Part shown: piece by piece, positions 18,818-27,906 of the stretch
How positions within the stretch are numbered: position 1 is the stretch's first letter
How the letters are laid out: each line of letters begins with the position of its first letter
Assembly: GCF_017873955.1 (NCBI RefSeq)
Contig: NZ_JAGGKS010000008.1
Span: 124,001 to 188,000, forward strand
Source of the DNA: Sedimentibacter acidaminivorans
GTDB taxonomy: Bacteria; Bacillota; Clostridia; Tissierellales; Sedimentibacteraceae
DNA length: 64,000 nt
Direction: 5' to 3'
Notes under the pieces: model-generated
Databases searched by the model: none
Told to the model about the DNA's origin: nothing
Seen by the model: the letters and a program-made list of their open reading frames with translations, nothing else
Position numbers and translations under genes: made by a program

Positions 18818-20074
18818 CTACTCTTTAAAACTATAATTAATTTCTATTGCTTTTTCTCCTGTATTATTCAACTTATTTAGTGCTTGAATTTTATATGGTA
18901 AACTATATAAATTAATAAATCCTGACGCATCCTTTTGATCATATAGGTCACCTGTGCTAAATGATGATATCTCTTCATTATATAATGCATTCTGTGAAAC
19001 CATACCGGCAAATTTCACATTCCCCTTATATAATTTTAATTTTACAGTACCTGTCACATTTTTTTGTGTTGAATCCACAAATGCATCGAATGCATCTTTT
19101 AATCCACTAAACCACATAGCATTATAAACTAACTCAGCATATTTCTGACCAATAATATCTTTAAAATGTGCCGTTTCTTTTTCCAAAACAAAGCTTTCTA
19201 AATATTTATGCGCCTCGATTAAAATTGTTCCTCCAGGCGTTTCGTATATTCCTCTTGATTTCATACCTACTAGTCTGTTTTCCAAAAGATCTATTACACC
19301 AATTCCATGAATCCCACCTATTTTGTTTAAAGCTGCAAGCATTTTTTCACCATTTAGTTTTTTGCCGTTTAATTTAACTGGTATACCCTCTTTAAATTCT
19401 ATTTCTATATATTCACCTATATCAGGAGCTTTTTCAACAGTATTTGACATAACTAATATTTCGTCAAAATCAGCTTCATTTGCTGGATTTTCAAGCATTC
19501 CCCCCTCATGACTAATATGAAGAATATTTTGATCACGAGAATATATTTTTTCTTTTGATATTCCATTGAGATTTATGTTCTTGGACATTGCGTAATCTAT
19601 AGCCTCTTCCCTAGATGTTATATTCCAAATTCTCCATGGTGCAATTATTTCAATAGTAGGATCAATTGAAGCTATTGCTGTTTCTAATCGAACCTGGTCA
19701 TTACCTTTACCAGTACAGCCATGTGCAATGTACTTTGCTCCTTCTTTGTGTGCAACTTCAACTAATTTTTTAGCTATCAACGGTCTTGCATATGCTGTTC
19801 CCAAAAGATATTTGCATTCATATGAAGCATTTGCTTTTAATCCTTTGTAAACATAATCCTCAACAAATTCATTTACTACATTCTCCACATATACCTTACT
19901 TGCCCCTGATGAAATAGCTTTTTCTCTCACTTGACCCATATCATCTTCTTGCCCTACATTTACACAACATGCAATAATATCTAAATCACCATAATTATCC
20001 TTTAACCATGGTATAATTATGGATGTATCCAATCCTCCTGAATATGCTAATACTACTTTTTCTTTTTTTACCAT
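18818..20074 (-). CDS. argG: argininosuccinate synthase
   Basis: The enzyme joins citrulline and aspartate with ATP hydrolysis in arginine synthesis. The N-terminal ATP loop [17 protein letters not shown], then [15 protein letters not shown] and GPGGT-like loop [13 protein letters not shown] are visible, and the 418-aa length is typical. The frame is open to 20167, but the ATG at 20074 has GGAGGA nine bases upstream. No argH follows within the window. Expression is controlled by a T-box leader. Confidence 0.96.
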   Translation of the reverse strand: MVKKEKVVLAYSGGLDTSIIIPWLKDNYGDLDIIACCVNVGQEDDMGQVREKAISSGASKVYVENVVNEFVEDYVYKGLKANASYECKYLLGTAYARPLIAKKLVEVAHKEGAKYIAHGCTGKGNDQVRLETAIASIDPTIEIIAPWRIWNITSREEAIDYAMSKNINLNGISKEKIYSRDQNILHISHEGGMLENPANEADFDEILVMSNTVEKAPDIGEYIEIEFKEGIPVKLNGKKLNGEKMLAALNKIGGIHGIGVIDLLENRLVGMKSRGIYETPGGTILIEAHKYLESFVLEKETAHFKDIIGQKYAELVYNAMWFSGLKDAFDAFVDSTQKNVTGTVKLKLYKGNVKFAGMVSQNALYNEEISSFSTGDLYDQKDASGFINLYSLPYKIQALNKLNNTGEKAIEINYSFKE

Positions 20075-20211
20075 TTTAAACTTCCTCCAATAAAATATTA
20101 TTAAATTTTCTTTATTATTAAAAATTAGCTTATTGATATTTTTAGTTATAAATACAAATTGTATCACGATGCATTTTTATACAATTGTTGAATTAAGTTC
20201 AATTGTTTTTT

Positions 20212-20460
20212 TTGCACAAAAAAACCACTTTATAAAGAGGCAGCTTTTTACACCGCGGTACCACTCTTTTTTAAAGCAGTTGCTTATACTTTGTCATTAT
20301 AACGGTATTTAACCGTATTCTCATACTACTATTTCTGAGAATCTTTTCATGGATTCTTTTCAATTAAGTTCACTGCCAAACTCACACTCTATTTTGACTC
20401 GCTGAAAGCTATATTTAATTTACTGTTCCAATCATAAAATTATTCAATAATTATTATTTT
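20212..20460 (-). promoter_or_regulatory. T-box riboswitch leader of argG
   Basis: The minus-strand leader contains the conserved T-box sequence AGAGTGGTACCGCGGTG (about 20252-20268). A terminator arm with CTTTATAAAG and a run of eight T follows (about 20218-20236), and stem-I-like sequence lies further upstream. T-box leaders sense uncharged tRNA and allow read-through on starvation. Arginine is the expected effector from the gene controlled; I could not place the specifier codon with confidence. Confidence 0.9.
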
Positions 20461-20466
20461 TATACA

Positions 20467-20495
20467 ATTATAGTCTGTAATCCAAACTTTGTCAA
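20467..20495 (-). promoter_or_regulatory. sigma-A promoter of the T-box/argG transcript
   Basis: On the minus strand a perfect TTGACA (20490-20495) and perfect TATAAT (20467-20472) are separated by 17 bases. The start is expected near 20460. Confidence 0.92.
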
Positions 20496-20694
20496 TAGTT
20501 TTTTTAAAATAATTATATTTTTTTATAAATTTTTTAGCAACATTATTGTGTTTTCTCACACTTGCATTTATTTATTTATAATAATAAAAAAAGCAAGCTT
20601 ATGCTCACTCAAAATTAAAAACTAATATACAATTAAGTCTATATTACTAGTATTATATGATTTTTGCCATTTCATTTAATAAATTCTATAATAA

Positions 20695-20770
20695 TGGTGG
20701 GAACAATAGGGCTCGAACCTATGACCCCCTGCTTGTAAGGCAGATGCTCTCCCAACTGAGCTATGCTCCC
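20695..20770 (-). tRNA. tRNA-Val (anticodon TAC)
   Basis: The 76-nt cloverleaf starts GGGAGCATAGCTCAG on the minus strand, has loop CTTACAA with anticodon TAC, a T arm with GGTTCGAGCC, and an encoded CCA end. The acceptor stem pairs GGGAGCA with TGTTCCC, with a G-T wobble. Confidence 0.96.
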
Positions 20771-20889
20771 ACATATAACGCCTATAATGTATACAGAACC
20801 GATATAAATCACTTTAGCACATACATAATTAAAAGTCAATATATTTAAAATAAATTATGTAAAATTTATTAAATATTACCACATTTTAA

Positions 20890-21834
20890 TCATATGCTTT
20901 GGATAATGTATATAATATATGAAAAATAAATAGAAAGCATAAATAGTCCTTGAATTTTCAAAATTCGTTTTGTTATTAATGATGGAATTATAAGTACTAG
21001 TGAAAGCAATAGCGCTATTGGCATATCCAACATTAAATTTTGTGATATTATCTTTAATTCAGAAATTAATCCAGATGATCCTATAACAAGTGAAACATTG
21101 AATATATTTGCTCCAATAATATTTCCTACACTAATATCTTCGTTTCCTTTTACAATAGATGAAATAGCTATAACAAGTTCAGGTAGTGAAGTTCCTAGAG
21201 CTATAATGGTTAAGCTTATAACAGCAGTAGGCACTTTAATAAATTTAGCTATAATAATTCCATTTTCAACGATTATATTAGAACCTATAAATATAAAACA
21301 TAATCCAAAAATAAATTTTACCATTACATTTTTTATATTTCTATCACTATTCAAATCTGACGCTGCACTTTTTATTGTCTTTTTATCCTTTCTTAGTATT
21401 CTAACATTTGTATAAAGGTAAATAAATAGTAATATAATTAGAAATGCTGCTTCATAAGTAACTATTATTCCATCTAAAGAAAATGCTATTAAAACAAATG
21501 TATATAGTACTAGTGTAATAGATTTTATTTTAAAGTGCTTATCTCTTATATTTATATTTCCAAATATCGCAGATATAGATAAAACAAATCCAACATTGCA
21601 TATCATTGAGCCTACCGCATTACCTACTGACATAGTAGTCTCTCCATGAAATGCTGCTGTAGAAGAAACTATTAACTCTGGAATTGTAGTTGCAACACTT
21701 ACAATAGTAGCACCTATTAGAACCTTAGGTAGTCCTGATATTTTAGCTATTTCTATAGATGCGTCTACAAACCAGTCTCCTCCTTTTATTAAGCATAGCA
21801 AACCAAATACAAATAATATTGAAACTGTTAACAT
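20890..21834 (-). CDS. calcium/sodium antiporter (CaCA family)
   Basis: This 314-aa membrane protein has about ten helices in two related halves. Each half contains an alpha-repeat: VSVATTIPELIVSS with SVGNAVGSMICN in the first, and ALGTSLPELVIAI with SVGNIIGANIFN in the second. The conserved acidic residues of the exchanger site (E in each PEL) are present. It probably exchanges Ca2+ for Na+ or H+ across the cell membrane. GGGAGG precedes the ATG, with a small palindrome directly upstream. Confidence 0.93.
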   Translation of the reverse strand: MLTVSILFVFGLLCLIKGGDWFVDASIEIAKISGLPKVLIGATIVSVATTIPELIVSSTAAFHGETTMSVGNAVGSMICNVGFVLSISAIFGNINIRDKHFKIKSITLVLYTFVLIAFSLDGIIVTYEAAFLIILLFIYLYTNVRILRKDKKTIKSAASDLNSDRNIKNVMVKFIFGLCFIFIGSNIIVENGIIIAKFIKVPTAVISLTIIALGTSLPELVIAISSIVKGNEDISVGNIIGANIFNVSLVIGSSGLISELKIISQNLMLDMPIALLLSLVLIIPSLITKRILKIQGLFMLSIYFSYIIYIIQSI

Positions 21835-21845
21835 ATATACCTCCC

Positions 21846-21862
21846 ATATGGCAATGCCATAT
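21846..21862 (-). promoter_or_regulatory. 8-bp palindrome at the ribosome site of the antiporter gene
   Basis: ATATGGCA and TGCCATAT flank one base and end two bases before GGGAGG. As RNA this would form a hairpin abutting the ribosome site; as DNA it could be an operator. Confidence 0.4.
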
Positions 21863-22113
21863 TATAGAGATATGTTAAAACAATAAAATAATGACTTAAA
21901 GTTATAATAGTTTTCATTATTATATAGCAATTTTAATTATTTCTATATGCTTAAAATATTATCTTAACAAAAGTATAAAAAATACTATTAATTCCATTTA
22001 ATAATAGTATAATGGTAATATCATTGCTTTGATGGACTATATAAATAAATCAAGAAAATAAAAGTTTTAAAAATTTATTACATGAAAAGTACAAAAATTT
22101 CAAGGAGGAAATT

Positions 22114-22398
22114 ATGATAAAAATAGTAGCAAAAGGATTTTTTCACGAAGGAAAAGTTAACGAGGCAATAAAGTTATATGAAGAGCTTGTTCAAAAATCA
22201 AGAAACGAAAAAGGTTGTATATCATATAATCTATTCCAAGATAAAAAAGACGATACAATTCTTACAGTAATCGAGGAGTGGGAAGGAGAAGAAGCCCTTG
22301 AGCTTCATAAAAATACCGAACATTTTATAAGAATAGTTCCATTATTAGGAGATTTACGTAAAAAATCCGAACTTAATATTTATAATTTAGTTTTATAG
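22114..22398 (+). CDS. antibiotic biosynthesis monooxygenase (ABM) domain protein
   Basis: This 94-aa protein matches the ABM/YgiN-like ferredoxin fold: IKIVAKGFFHEGKVNEAIKLYEELV, then EKGCISYNLFQDK, EEWEGEEALELHKNTEHF. Members act as quinol monooxygenases or heme-degrading enzymes, and many have unknown substrates. AAGGAGG lies eight bases before the ATG. It is a single-gene unit. Confidence 0.85.
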   Translation: MIKIVAKGFFHEGKVNEAIKLYEELVQKSRNEKGCISYNLFQDKKDDTILTVIEEWEGEEALELHKNTEHFIRIVPLLGDLRKKSELNIYNLVL

Positions 22399-22447
22399 GA
22401 ATACAATAATCTATCTCCAAATATATACAAAACATTTACATTATAAA

Positions 22448-22465
22448 GGAGGGATAACACCCTCC
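22448..22465. terminator. weak hairpin between two convergent genes
   Basis: GGAGGG (22448-22453) pairs with CCCTCC (22460-22465) around a six-base loop, between convergent stops at 22398 and 22534. T-runs on either side are poor. Confidence 0.5.
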
Positions 22466-22533
22466 CTATATTTAAGAAAACGATAAAAGAATACTTACTT
22501 TATTAATTACTCATTCCCTTCTAAACAAATTCA

Positions 22534-22968
22534 TTATAAAAACTTCTTTAATCTATCAATATTATCCTGTTCAAGTTTTACAAACCTGTCAGCTAAGTCT
22601 TTTATCTCTTTATCTGCATCAGAGTGAGAATTTAAGCTTTTTGTAATTCCAGTTACACCCATAGTATTACCCTTAATTAACATGTCTGCTATATGAGATG
22701 AATTATTATTAATAAATGTATTTATACCAATACTCATCTTAGCACTCATTTTGTCAAACATAGAAATATCCTTTGGTTTACTATTCCTCTTCATTATTTC
22801 AGCATAAGCTTCATTTGCAATTTCCTCATAACTTCTAAGCTGATATTTAAGCTCATTATAAATTGTATTATCTGTAACTTTCATTAAAAGATTATTAATT
22901 GTCTGCACTCCCATATTGGCTCCACGGTATATTTCCGCTAAAAAATCATTCGTATTATGACTATTCAT
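22534..22968 (-). CDS. helical-bundle protein, ferritin-like or DUF2383-like
   Basis: This 144-aa, almost fully helical protein contains AEIYRGANMGVQTINNLL and a mirrored later stretch, NTMGVTGITKSLN, suggesting an internally repeated four-helix bundle. The pattern resembles small ferritin-like/DUF2383 proteins of spore formers, which makes a spore or stress role possible, but I see no clear metal-ligand set. The start at 22968 is set by AGGAGGT; the frame to 23013 lacks a site. Confidence 0.6.
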   Translation of the reverse strand: MNSHNTNDFLAEIYRGANMGVQTINNLLMKVTDNTIYNELKYQLRSYEEIANEAYAEIMKRNSKPKDISMFDKMSAKMSIGINTFINNNSSHIADMLIKGNTMGVTGITKSLNSHSDADKEIKDLADRFVKLEQDNIDRLKKFL

Positions 22969-23336
22969 AGCTACCTCCTGTTCAAATTTTAATGTCAGTA
23001 CTATTATTTGCAATAGTTTATTATTTAGTCAAATTTATAAAATTTTATATTATTTCAAAACAGTTAATTCGTATACTTTAAATATACTTCTTAATATATT
23101 TCATTTAATACTAATTAGTTAAATCATATTTTACAGTTTCCATAAAATTAAAATTTAAGTAACTTATTCTTTCTAAAAGAATAATATATATAAACATTAT
23201 ATATTATATAGATAATCAAAATATTAGTTTAAACTATTATCTGATTAATATAGATAAAATCAACTATACAAATATTACAATTTAGTTAACTAGCTTATTT
23301 AGCAAAAATATTATTTAGAAAGGACTGAATTTTTTA
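22969..23336. other. AT-rich gap upstream of the cotJ operon
   Basis: No gene is visible in 368 bases. It holds the leader of cotJA and a nested inverted repeat: AGATAAT at 23210-23216 with ATTATCT at 23236-23242, around a palindrome TAGTTTAAACTA at 23225-23236. CotJ operons are normally read by the mother-cell sigma-E factor; I found no well-spaced sigma-E promoter that I would assert. Confidence 0.5.
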
Positions 23337-23534
23337 ATGAACAAAGATGATTACTATAACAACTATGTACCATTAGTTCCATATATGCCTGAAGATCCTA
23401 GGGTTGGATACGGTTATGTACCTTATCAAATAAATCCTAGATACTTTGATAACATTAATGAAGCATTTATCAGTGGAACATTATTTCCAGACTTGGTAAC
23501 TCCGTATTTAGAATATATAGACAGTGAGGTGTAA
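23337..23534 (+). CDS. cotJA: spore coat-associated protein CotJA
   Basis: This 65-aa protein is rich in Pro and Tyr (VPLVPYMPEDPRVGYGYVPYQ) and carries the CotJA pattern EAFISGTLFPDLVTPY. It is the first gene of the cotJABC operon, expressed in the mother cell and contributing to the inner coat. AGAAAGGA precedes the ATG. Confidence 0.9.
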   Translation: MNKDDYYNNYVPLVPYMPEDPRVGYGYVPYQINPRYFDNINEAFISGTLFPDLVTPYLEYIDSEV

Positions 23535-23540
23535 TAAATT

Positions 23541-23807
23541 ATGAGAATGTATAACCAAAACAATAAACAAAAGATGATGATGCATAATATTATGCAATTT
23601 CAAGTTGCTACTCTAGATGCTGCTCTTTATTTAGACACACATCCAAATGACCCAGTAGCTCTCTATAGGCACAATGCTTATAGTACTCAATTAAGACAGC
23701 TTCGTGATGAATACGAAATGATGTATGGGTTATTAAATAATTACAATCCAGAATCAGGTGAAACTTGGCGCTACATTAATAGCCCATGGCCATGGCAATC
23801 TATGTAA
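23541..23807 (+). CDS. cotJB: spore coat protein CotJB
   Basis: This 88-aa protein has the CotJB pattern: QFQVATLDAALYLDTHPND, then ALYRHNAYSTQL and a Trp/Pro-rich end SPWPWQSM. It follows cotJA by six bases and precedes cotJC by 53, the usual operon order. GAGGTG provides the ribosome site. Confidence 0.93.
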   Translation: MRMYNQNNKQKMMMHNIMQFQVATLDAALYLDTHPNDPVALYRHNAYSTQLRQLRDEYEMMYGLLNNYNPESGETWRYINSPWPWQSM

Positions 23808-23860
23808 TAAGTAATAATGTAAATATTAAATTTTATAGCGAAAGGAATGATTAATGAATT

Positions 23861-24079
23861 ATGTTTATGTATGAAAAAACTTTACAATATCCCGTTAGGG
23901 TTTCAAATAAAGATGTTAGAATGGCCATGGCCGTACTGAACCAATACGGTGGACCTGATGGTGAAATGAGTGCAAGCATGAATTATTTAACTCAAAGATT
24001 CAGTATGCCCCTTAATGAAACAAAAGGTCTTTTAACAGATATAGGAACTGAAGAATGCGTTCCAAGGGGTTGTCGGTAA
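23861..24079 (+). pseudogene. cotJC: 5' part of cotJC, interrupted by a prophage
   Basis: CotJC is a manganese-catalase-like coat protein of about 190 aa. Here 65 codons match the family (YEKTLQYPVRVSNKD, NQYGGPDGEMSASMNYL, then KGLLTDIGTEE). The family continues with a Leu-Ala-His-type stretch after GTEE, but here the frame reads CVPRGCR and stops at 24079. The break coincides with the left edge of a complete-looking prophage. The 3' part should lie at the other end of the element, outside the window. Excision could restore the gene, as in sporulation-controlled skin-type elements; that is inference. Confidence 0.9.
24044..24063. other. left attachment junction of the prophage
   Basis: CotJC similarity ends at about 24055 (codons for GTEE). 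The junction lies within a small inverted repeat, GGAAC (24044-24048) and GTTCC (24059-24063), around ten bases, with one arm in cotJC and the other in phage sequence. The exact crossover cannot be set without the right end. Confidence 0.6.
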
Positions 24080-24152
24080 GTTATTTATATTGAAATTTCA
24101 ATATGTATATGTGCTACTTATAGTATACTATTTTTTCTGAAATTGTAAAGGG

Positions 24153-24311
24153 TTATTTAAATATTTCCAACAATTCTGGACTCATAAAGTTTCCTCTTAT
24201 GAGCATAAGAGCTCGCACATGTAAAAATATTGCTCCATACCTAACCATTTGGTCAAGTGTATCATCTTTGAAAAACTCTAGCGCCGCAAAAAAAGTAGTT
24301 AATTCTTGCAA
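24153..24311 (-). CDS. small protein downstream of the PIN-like gene
   Basis: A 52-codon frame starts at a TTG (24311) five bases after AAGGTGG and ends at 24153 (ends SPELLEIFK). It contains amphipathic segments such as TTFFAALEFFKDDTLDQMV and lies 34 bases after the PIN-like gene on the same strand, at the very edge of the prophage. I do not recognise it. It may be the remnant of a longer gene. Confidence 0.4.
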   Translation of the reverse strand: MQELTTFFAALEFFKDDTLDQMVRYGAIFLHVRALMLIRGNFMSPELLEIFK

Positions 24312-24345
24312 ATTAACCACCTTAGCAAATTTATATGGTTATTCA

Positions 24346-25458
24346 CTATTCACACCATACATATCTGCATTCGGGACATTCATTTTCAAAATTACTATAT
24401 CCTTGGTAATTACACCTCGGACAAATTATATAAAATTGTTTATTATCAGATTGTATTTTCAATTTGTTTTCTTTAATATAATTAATAATCTCCAATTTTT
24501 CTAGATCACTCAACTTATCAAATAAGTCTGTTTCTTTAAGCGCTTCTAATGGAATACCATAATCAAAAACATTTTTACTCGAGTTATAAAATTTAATTTT
24601 AGGCTTTCTATTCATTTCCAAAACTTCATCAATAGTCTTTTTATCAACCTTTACCCTGCTTTGCTTTTCATACATTCTTAAAAAGCTATCCATTGAATAC
24701 ATGTAAAACTGTTGATCTGTGCTTTTAATAAATTCTTTTACCAATTCGACTCTAGTCCCAATGGTCTTACCCTTAACAATATTCCACCAGTCTTCTTTCT
24801 GGTCATCCGTAATATATATAATATTTTTATTATTATTTTTAGAATACTCTAAAATCTGATTCCATATAATCAAATCACCATACATATTATTATCACTTAC
24901 ATTATTCTTCTTGCCTGAATCCTTATATCCCGGAGGAATTAATTTTTCATAACGATTTTTTCCTTCTTTTTCAATCTCAGCCAGTTTATCTTTACAATTA
25001 GGTTCTCCAGTTCTATTATCAAACAAATCAAGCAGCTTATTCAAAATATAATCGTCACCATGATTTACCACTATTAAATTTTGTTTTTTCTGTTTTTCAA
25101 TCCAATCATTAATAAATTTATCCAGTTCTATTAAGTCTGAATCCATATTCTTTATTCTTAAAGCATTAGCAATTGTATCTTTAAATTTATTTTTTTCTTG
25201 TATCATTTTATTGTAATGGTCACTTGTTTCATATATAACTTCACAACGATTTTTCATAAATTCATATGCCACATGATAAGGCATCCATATTCTATCTTTT
25301 AAATATTCTAGCGCATTAATTAATGTATTTCTTGTATTGGAAGAATACCTATAAAGGTTTAACAAAGTATTTGTATCAAACACAAAAACACAATTATCCC
25401 ATAATTCTTGTTTTTCTTTATTACTCGGTTCTAGAAATTCTCGCATTATATTTTTCAT
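24346..25458 (-). CDS. PIN-like domain protein with C-terminal zinc ribbon
   Basis: The first half matches the PIN_8/DUF4935 pattern: CVFVFDTNTLLNLYRYS near the N-terminus, WMPYHVAYEFMKNR, then YGDLIIWNQILEYS and IIYITDDQKEDWW, giving the acidic set (D, E, D, D) of a PIN nuclease. The last 30 residues form a ribbon, CPRCNYQGYSN...CPECRYVWC. Proteins of this type are frequent in defence islands and on phages; RNA cleavage is the expected activity but is not shown. I prefer the ATG at 25458 (MKNIMREF); the frame is open to 25482 and neither start has an ideal site. Confidence 0.8.
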   Translation of the reverse strand: MKNIMREFLEPSNKEKQELWDNCVFVFDTNTLLNLYRYSSNTRNTLINALEYLKDRIWMPYHVAYEFMKNRCEVIYETSDHYNKMIQEKNKFKDTIANALRIKNMDSDLIELDKFINDWIEKQKKQNLIVVNHGDDYILNKLLDLFDNRTGEPNCKDKLAEIEKEGKNRYEKLIPPGYKDSGKKNNVSDNNMYGDLIIWNQILEYSKNNNKNIIYITDDQKEDWWNIVKGKTIGTRVELVKEFIKSTDQQFYMYSMDSFLRMYEKQSRVKVDKKTIDEVLEMNRKPKIKFYNSSKNVFDYGIPLEALKETDLFDKLSDLEKLEIINYIKENKLKIQSDNKQFYIICPRCNYQGYSNFENECPECRYVWCE

Positions 25459-25633
25459 TGTTATTAGCGTCCACACCTTCATATTATTTTAATTCTATTA
25501 TAATAACAATTACAAAATTTTACAATAAAAATCAAATAAATATTTCATACTTACTGTGTTATGTCTAAAATAAATTATTTACATTTTCACATAATTGATT
25601 TACAATTATATGGAAACTATTAGGAGGAATTTT

Positions 25634-26332
25634 ATGATAACACCTGAAGATTATTATTTAGAATATAAAAAAATTTCTTTGTTAATTAATCAAACATGGG
25701 TTTATGCAATAGCAATTTTATTTGCAATAATTGCAGTAGTTCCAATGTTTATATTAATACGCTTTATACATAATTCAAGCATTCTAACTTTTCTATTGCT
25801 TGTCTACTTAGTTAGCCTATACAAAATCCTCAATGCCTTGGACAATCCTATTAGCACCCAAGTTAAAAAAGTTAAAATAAACAAATTAAAGGATTTAACT
25901 AAAGATAATGATATATCTACAGATAACTTTGAAAGCAAAAGACAAAATTTTATTTTTACTAATTTAAAAAAAATATTAAATTCACATAATATAGATTATA
26001 AAATTTATGAATCATTCTATAAAAGCCATCTGAATAATTATTTATCCGTAAATAAAAATATATTAGGTGATAATATATATATACCTTTTATATTTGGTTC
26101 AATTTATATAGGAACCTTACAAGCATACTATAATTTAGTAAATTCTACCGACGACTTAATTATTTCATTTATTACGATATTACTAATATCGCTATCAATA
26201 ATTATAGTAATTCATGAGATAAAGAAAAATACACAAAACAAATATAATGACATAAGCAAATTAGTATTTTACACTGAAATGATCTTTCAAGAACAGGAGA
26301 AAGAAAATAAAAAGGAAGTCCACAAAGCATAA
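25634..26332 (+). CDS. four-helix membrane protein of unknown function
   Basis: This 232-aa protein has two membrane hairpins (about residues 20-65 and 148-195) separated by a charged cytoplasmic part of about 80 aa, and a charged C-terminal tail. I do not recognise the family. It is transcribed divergently from the PIN-like gene. AGGAGGA precedes the ATG at 25634; the frame is open to 25595. A membrane effector in a phage accessory region would fit, but this is only context. Confidence 0.72.
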   Translation: MITPEDYYLEYKKISLLINQTWVYAIAILFAIIAVVPMFILIRFIHNSSILTFLLLVYLVSLYKILNALDNPISTQVKKVKINKLKDLTKDNDISTDNFESKRQNFIFTNLKKILNSHNIDYKIYESFYKSHLNNYLSVNKNILGDNIYIPFIFGSIYIGTLQAYYNLVNSTDDLIISFITILLISLSIIIVIHEIKKNTQNKYNDISKLVFYTEMIFQEQEKENKKEVHKA

Positions 26333-26464
26333 CATACACATGAACTTTTTCATCTTTCATATTTTAATTTCTTTACAGCTCTTCTCCCTTACTTTTGATT
26401 TTCAAAAATAGATTATAGAATTATGGAAGTCAAATCTCAAGCAATAATTTGAAATTTGCACAAT

Positions 26465-26502
26465 AAAAAAAGTTGTAAAAATACATAATCTCTACAACTT
26501 TT
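26465..26502. terminator. bidirectional terminator between convergent genes
   Basis: AAAAGTTGTA (26468-26477) pairs with TACAACTTTT (26493-26502). On the minus strand a long T-run follows, ending the HEPN-like gene; on the plus strand it follows the membrane-protein gene. Confidence 0.82.
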
Positions 26503-26525
26503 CATTACATTACAATTAAGTATTA

Positions 26526-27668
26526 TTACTCACTTATTTCAAAGCATTTATAATTACTATCACTACAATAATAAGCTCTACATAAAACTTTTGACCAATT
26601 TGATAAACATGCATCATCACTAGTGGTGATAGAAAAAATCAAAGACAACACATTATAAAATAATTCCCCCACATTATAATTTTGAATGTTTCTTCCTCCA
26701 TGAGCTATCGTATTTCTAATTTTTTCAGCTTTTAGTAAATAACTAATAATATTATCAAACTCAAAGTAAATTTCCTTAGTAGGATCAAGTTCTTTTATTA
26801 TTGGTTTTAGTTTTTCATTTATTAAACGTCTACTATTATTAGAAAAATATTTTATTTTTCTTTTCAAAAATTCATTGACCTCACTTATTATTTTCCCCTT
26901 ATCACCTTCATTTAAAAACTCATAAAATTCTTCAACGCAATCTTTAACATTTTCAATATAATAAGTATAATTTTCAATATAAAAACTAAACACTTTTTCA
27001 TATAATAATTCAATGTAACTATCAATAGCAGCAAATAAATTAAAAAAGGCCATCTTATTATTTTTATAAGTAATGTTAACACATGCATCCAATATATATT
27101 CTAAAAAAGGCATCATATTTTCGTCTTTTAACACGCCTCTAACATCACATTTTAAAATAAGACCTGAATTTTCAGCATCATAAATATTTAATAAGTAGTT
27201 ATTTAATACACCATCTAAGACTAGTTTTTTTTCATAATAATCAATATAGTTTATATTATATTTAATATAATCAATATAATTTTCATTATCTTCAAAAGTC
27301 TTTTCGTAAACTTCCGGTTCATAAACTTTAGTTATTATTGAAAATTCTTCAAGATTAATTGAATCTTGAATTGTTAATAAATCTTTTTGTAGGTCTTCTT
27401 CCATTGTGTAAATATTGTCAATCTCTTTTATAATGTTTTTTTCTTTAACACAGCTTAATATTTCATTCATTACTATAAAAGGATTACTGTTAAATATTCT
27501 AATTATTATATCTTTTAATGAAGTTTCAAATTCATCAATAGATATAATATTTTTTAAACATGCTGGTTTAAATGATATTATTTTAGATAATTCAAATTGC
27601 AATTGTTCAGAGATATCTATTTTTAAATCACTTATTATTTCTTCAATAATTTTATCTATATCACACAT
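26526..27668 (-). CDS. HEPN-like protein of unknown function
   Basis: This acidic, helical 380-aa protein ends with a domain containing KAEKIRNTIAHGG, which fits the R-x4-H motif of HEPN ribonucleases, preceded by FFNLFAAIDSYIELLYE, a common helix in HEPN-like cores. The N-terminal 180 residues match nothing I know. HEPN proteins are RNases in toxin and abortive-infection systems. Here that is a hypothesis from motif and place in a prophage accessory region. The ATG at 27668 follows GGAAGGTG at good distance; the GTG at 27680 is too close. Confidence 0.7.
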   Translation of the reverse strand: MCDIDKIIEEIISDLKIDISEQLQFELSKIISFKPACLKNIISIDEFETSLKDIIIRIFNSNPFIVMNEILSCVKEKNIIKEIDNIYTMEEDLQKDLLTIQDSINLEEFSIITKVYEPEVYEKTFEDNENYIDYIKYNINYIDYYEKKLVLDGVLNNYLLNIYDAENSGLILKCDVRGVLKDENMMPFLEYILDACVNITYKNNKMAFFNLFAAIDSYIELLYEKVFSFYIENYTYYIENVKDCVEEFYEFLNEGDKGKIISEVNEFLKRKIKYFSNNSRRLINEKLKPIIKELDPTKEIYFEFDNIISYLLKAEKIRNTIAHGGRNIQNYNVGELFYNVLSLIFSITTSDDACLSNWSKVLCRAYYCSDSNYKCFEISE

Positions 27669-27906
27669 TATTATCTTCACCTTCCTTTATATAAGAATCA
27701 TATAATCTTTATATTTAAATTGAATTCTTGATATATATTTTTTGTCCTCAATAATAAGCCATATTTCAATCTAAATTATACTATATATTCCTATATATGT
27801 CAAAATAAACAACTTTGAGCTTCTCGCTTTTTTCTGGCGTAGAAAATCTATCAAAATTCACAGTTTTAGCAATAAAAAATTTTTCTTAATGTAATTGTAA
27901 AATATT

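Noticed and set aside
23240-23290. A sigma-E-like promoter upstream of cotJA (TATACAAAT resembling the -10)
   Set aside because: The best -35 candidate is only about 12 bases away, too close to assert a promoter.
24044-24079. cotJC as an ordinary frameshifted or decayed gene
   Set aside because: The sequence after GTEE cannot be restored to CotJC by any single shift; a complete prophage begins at the same point.
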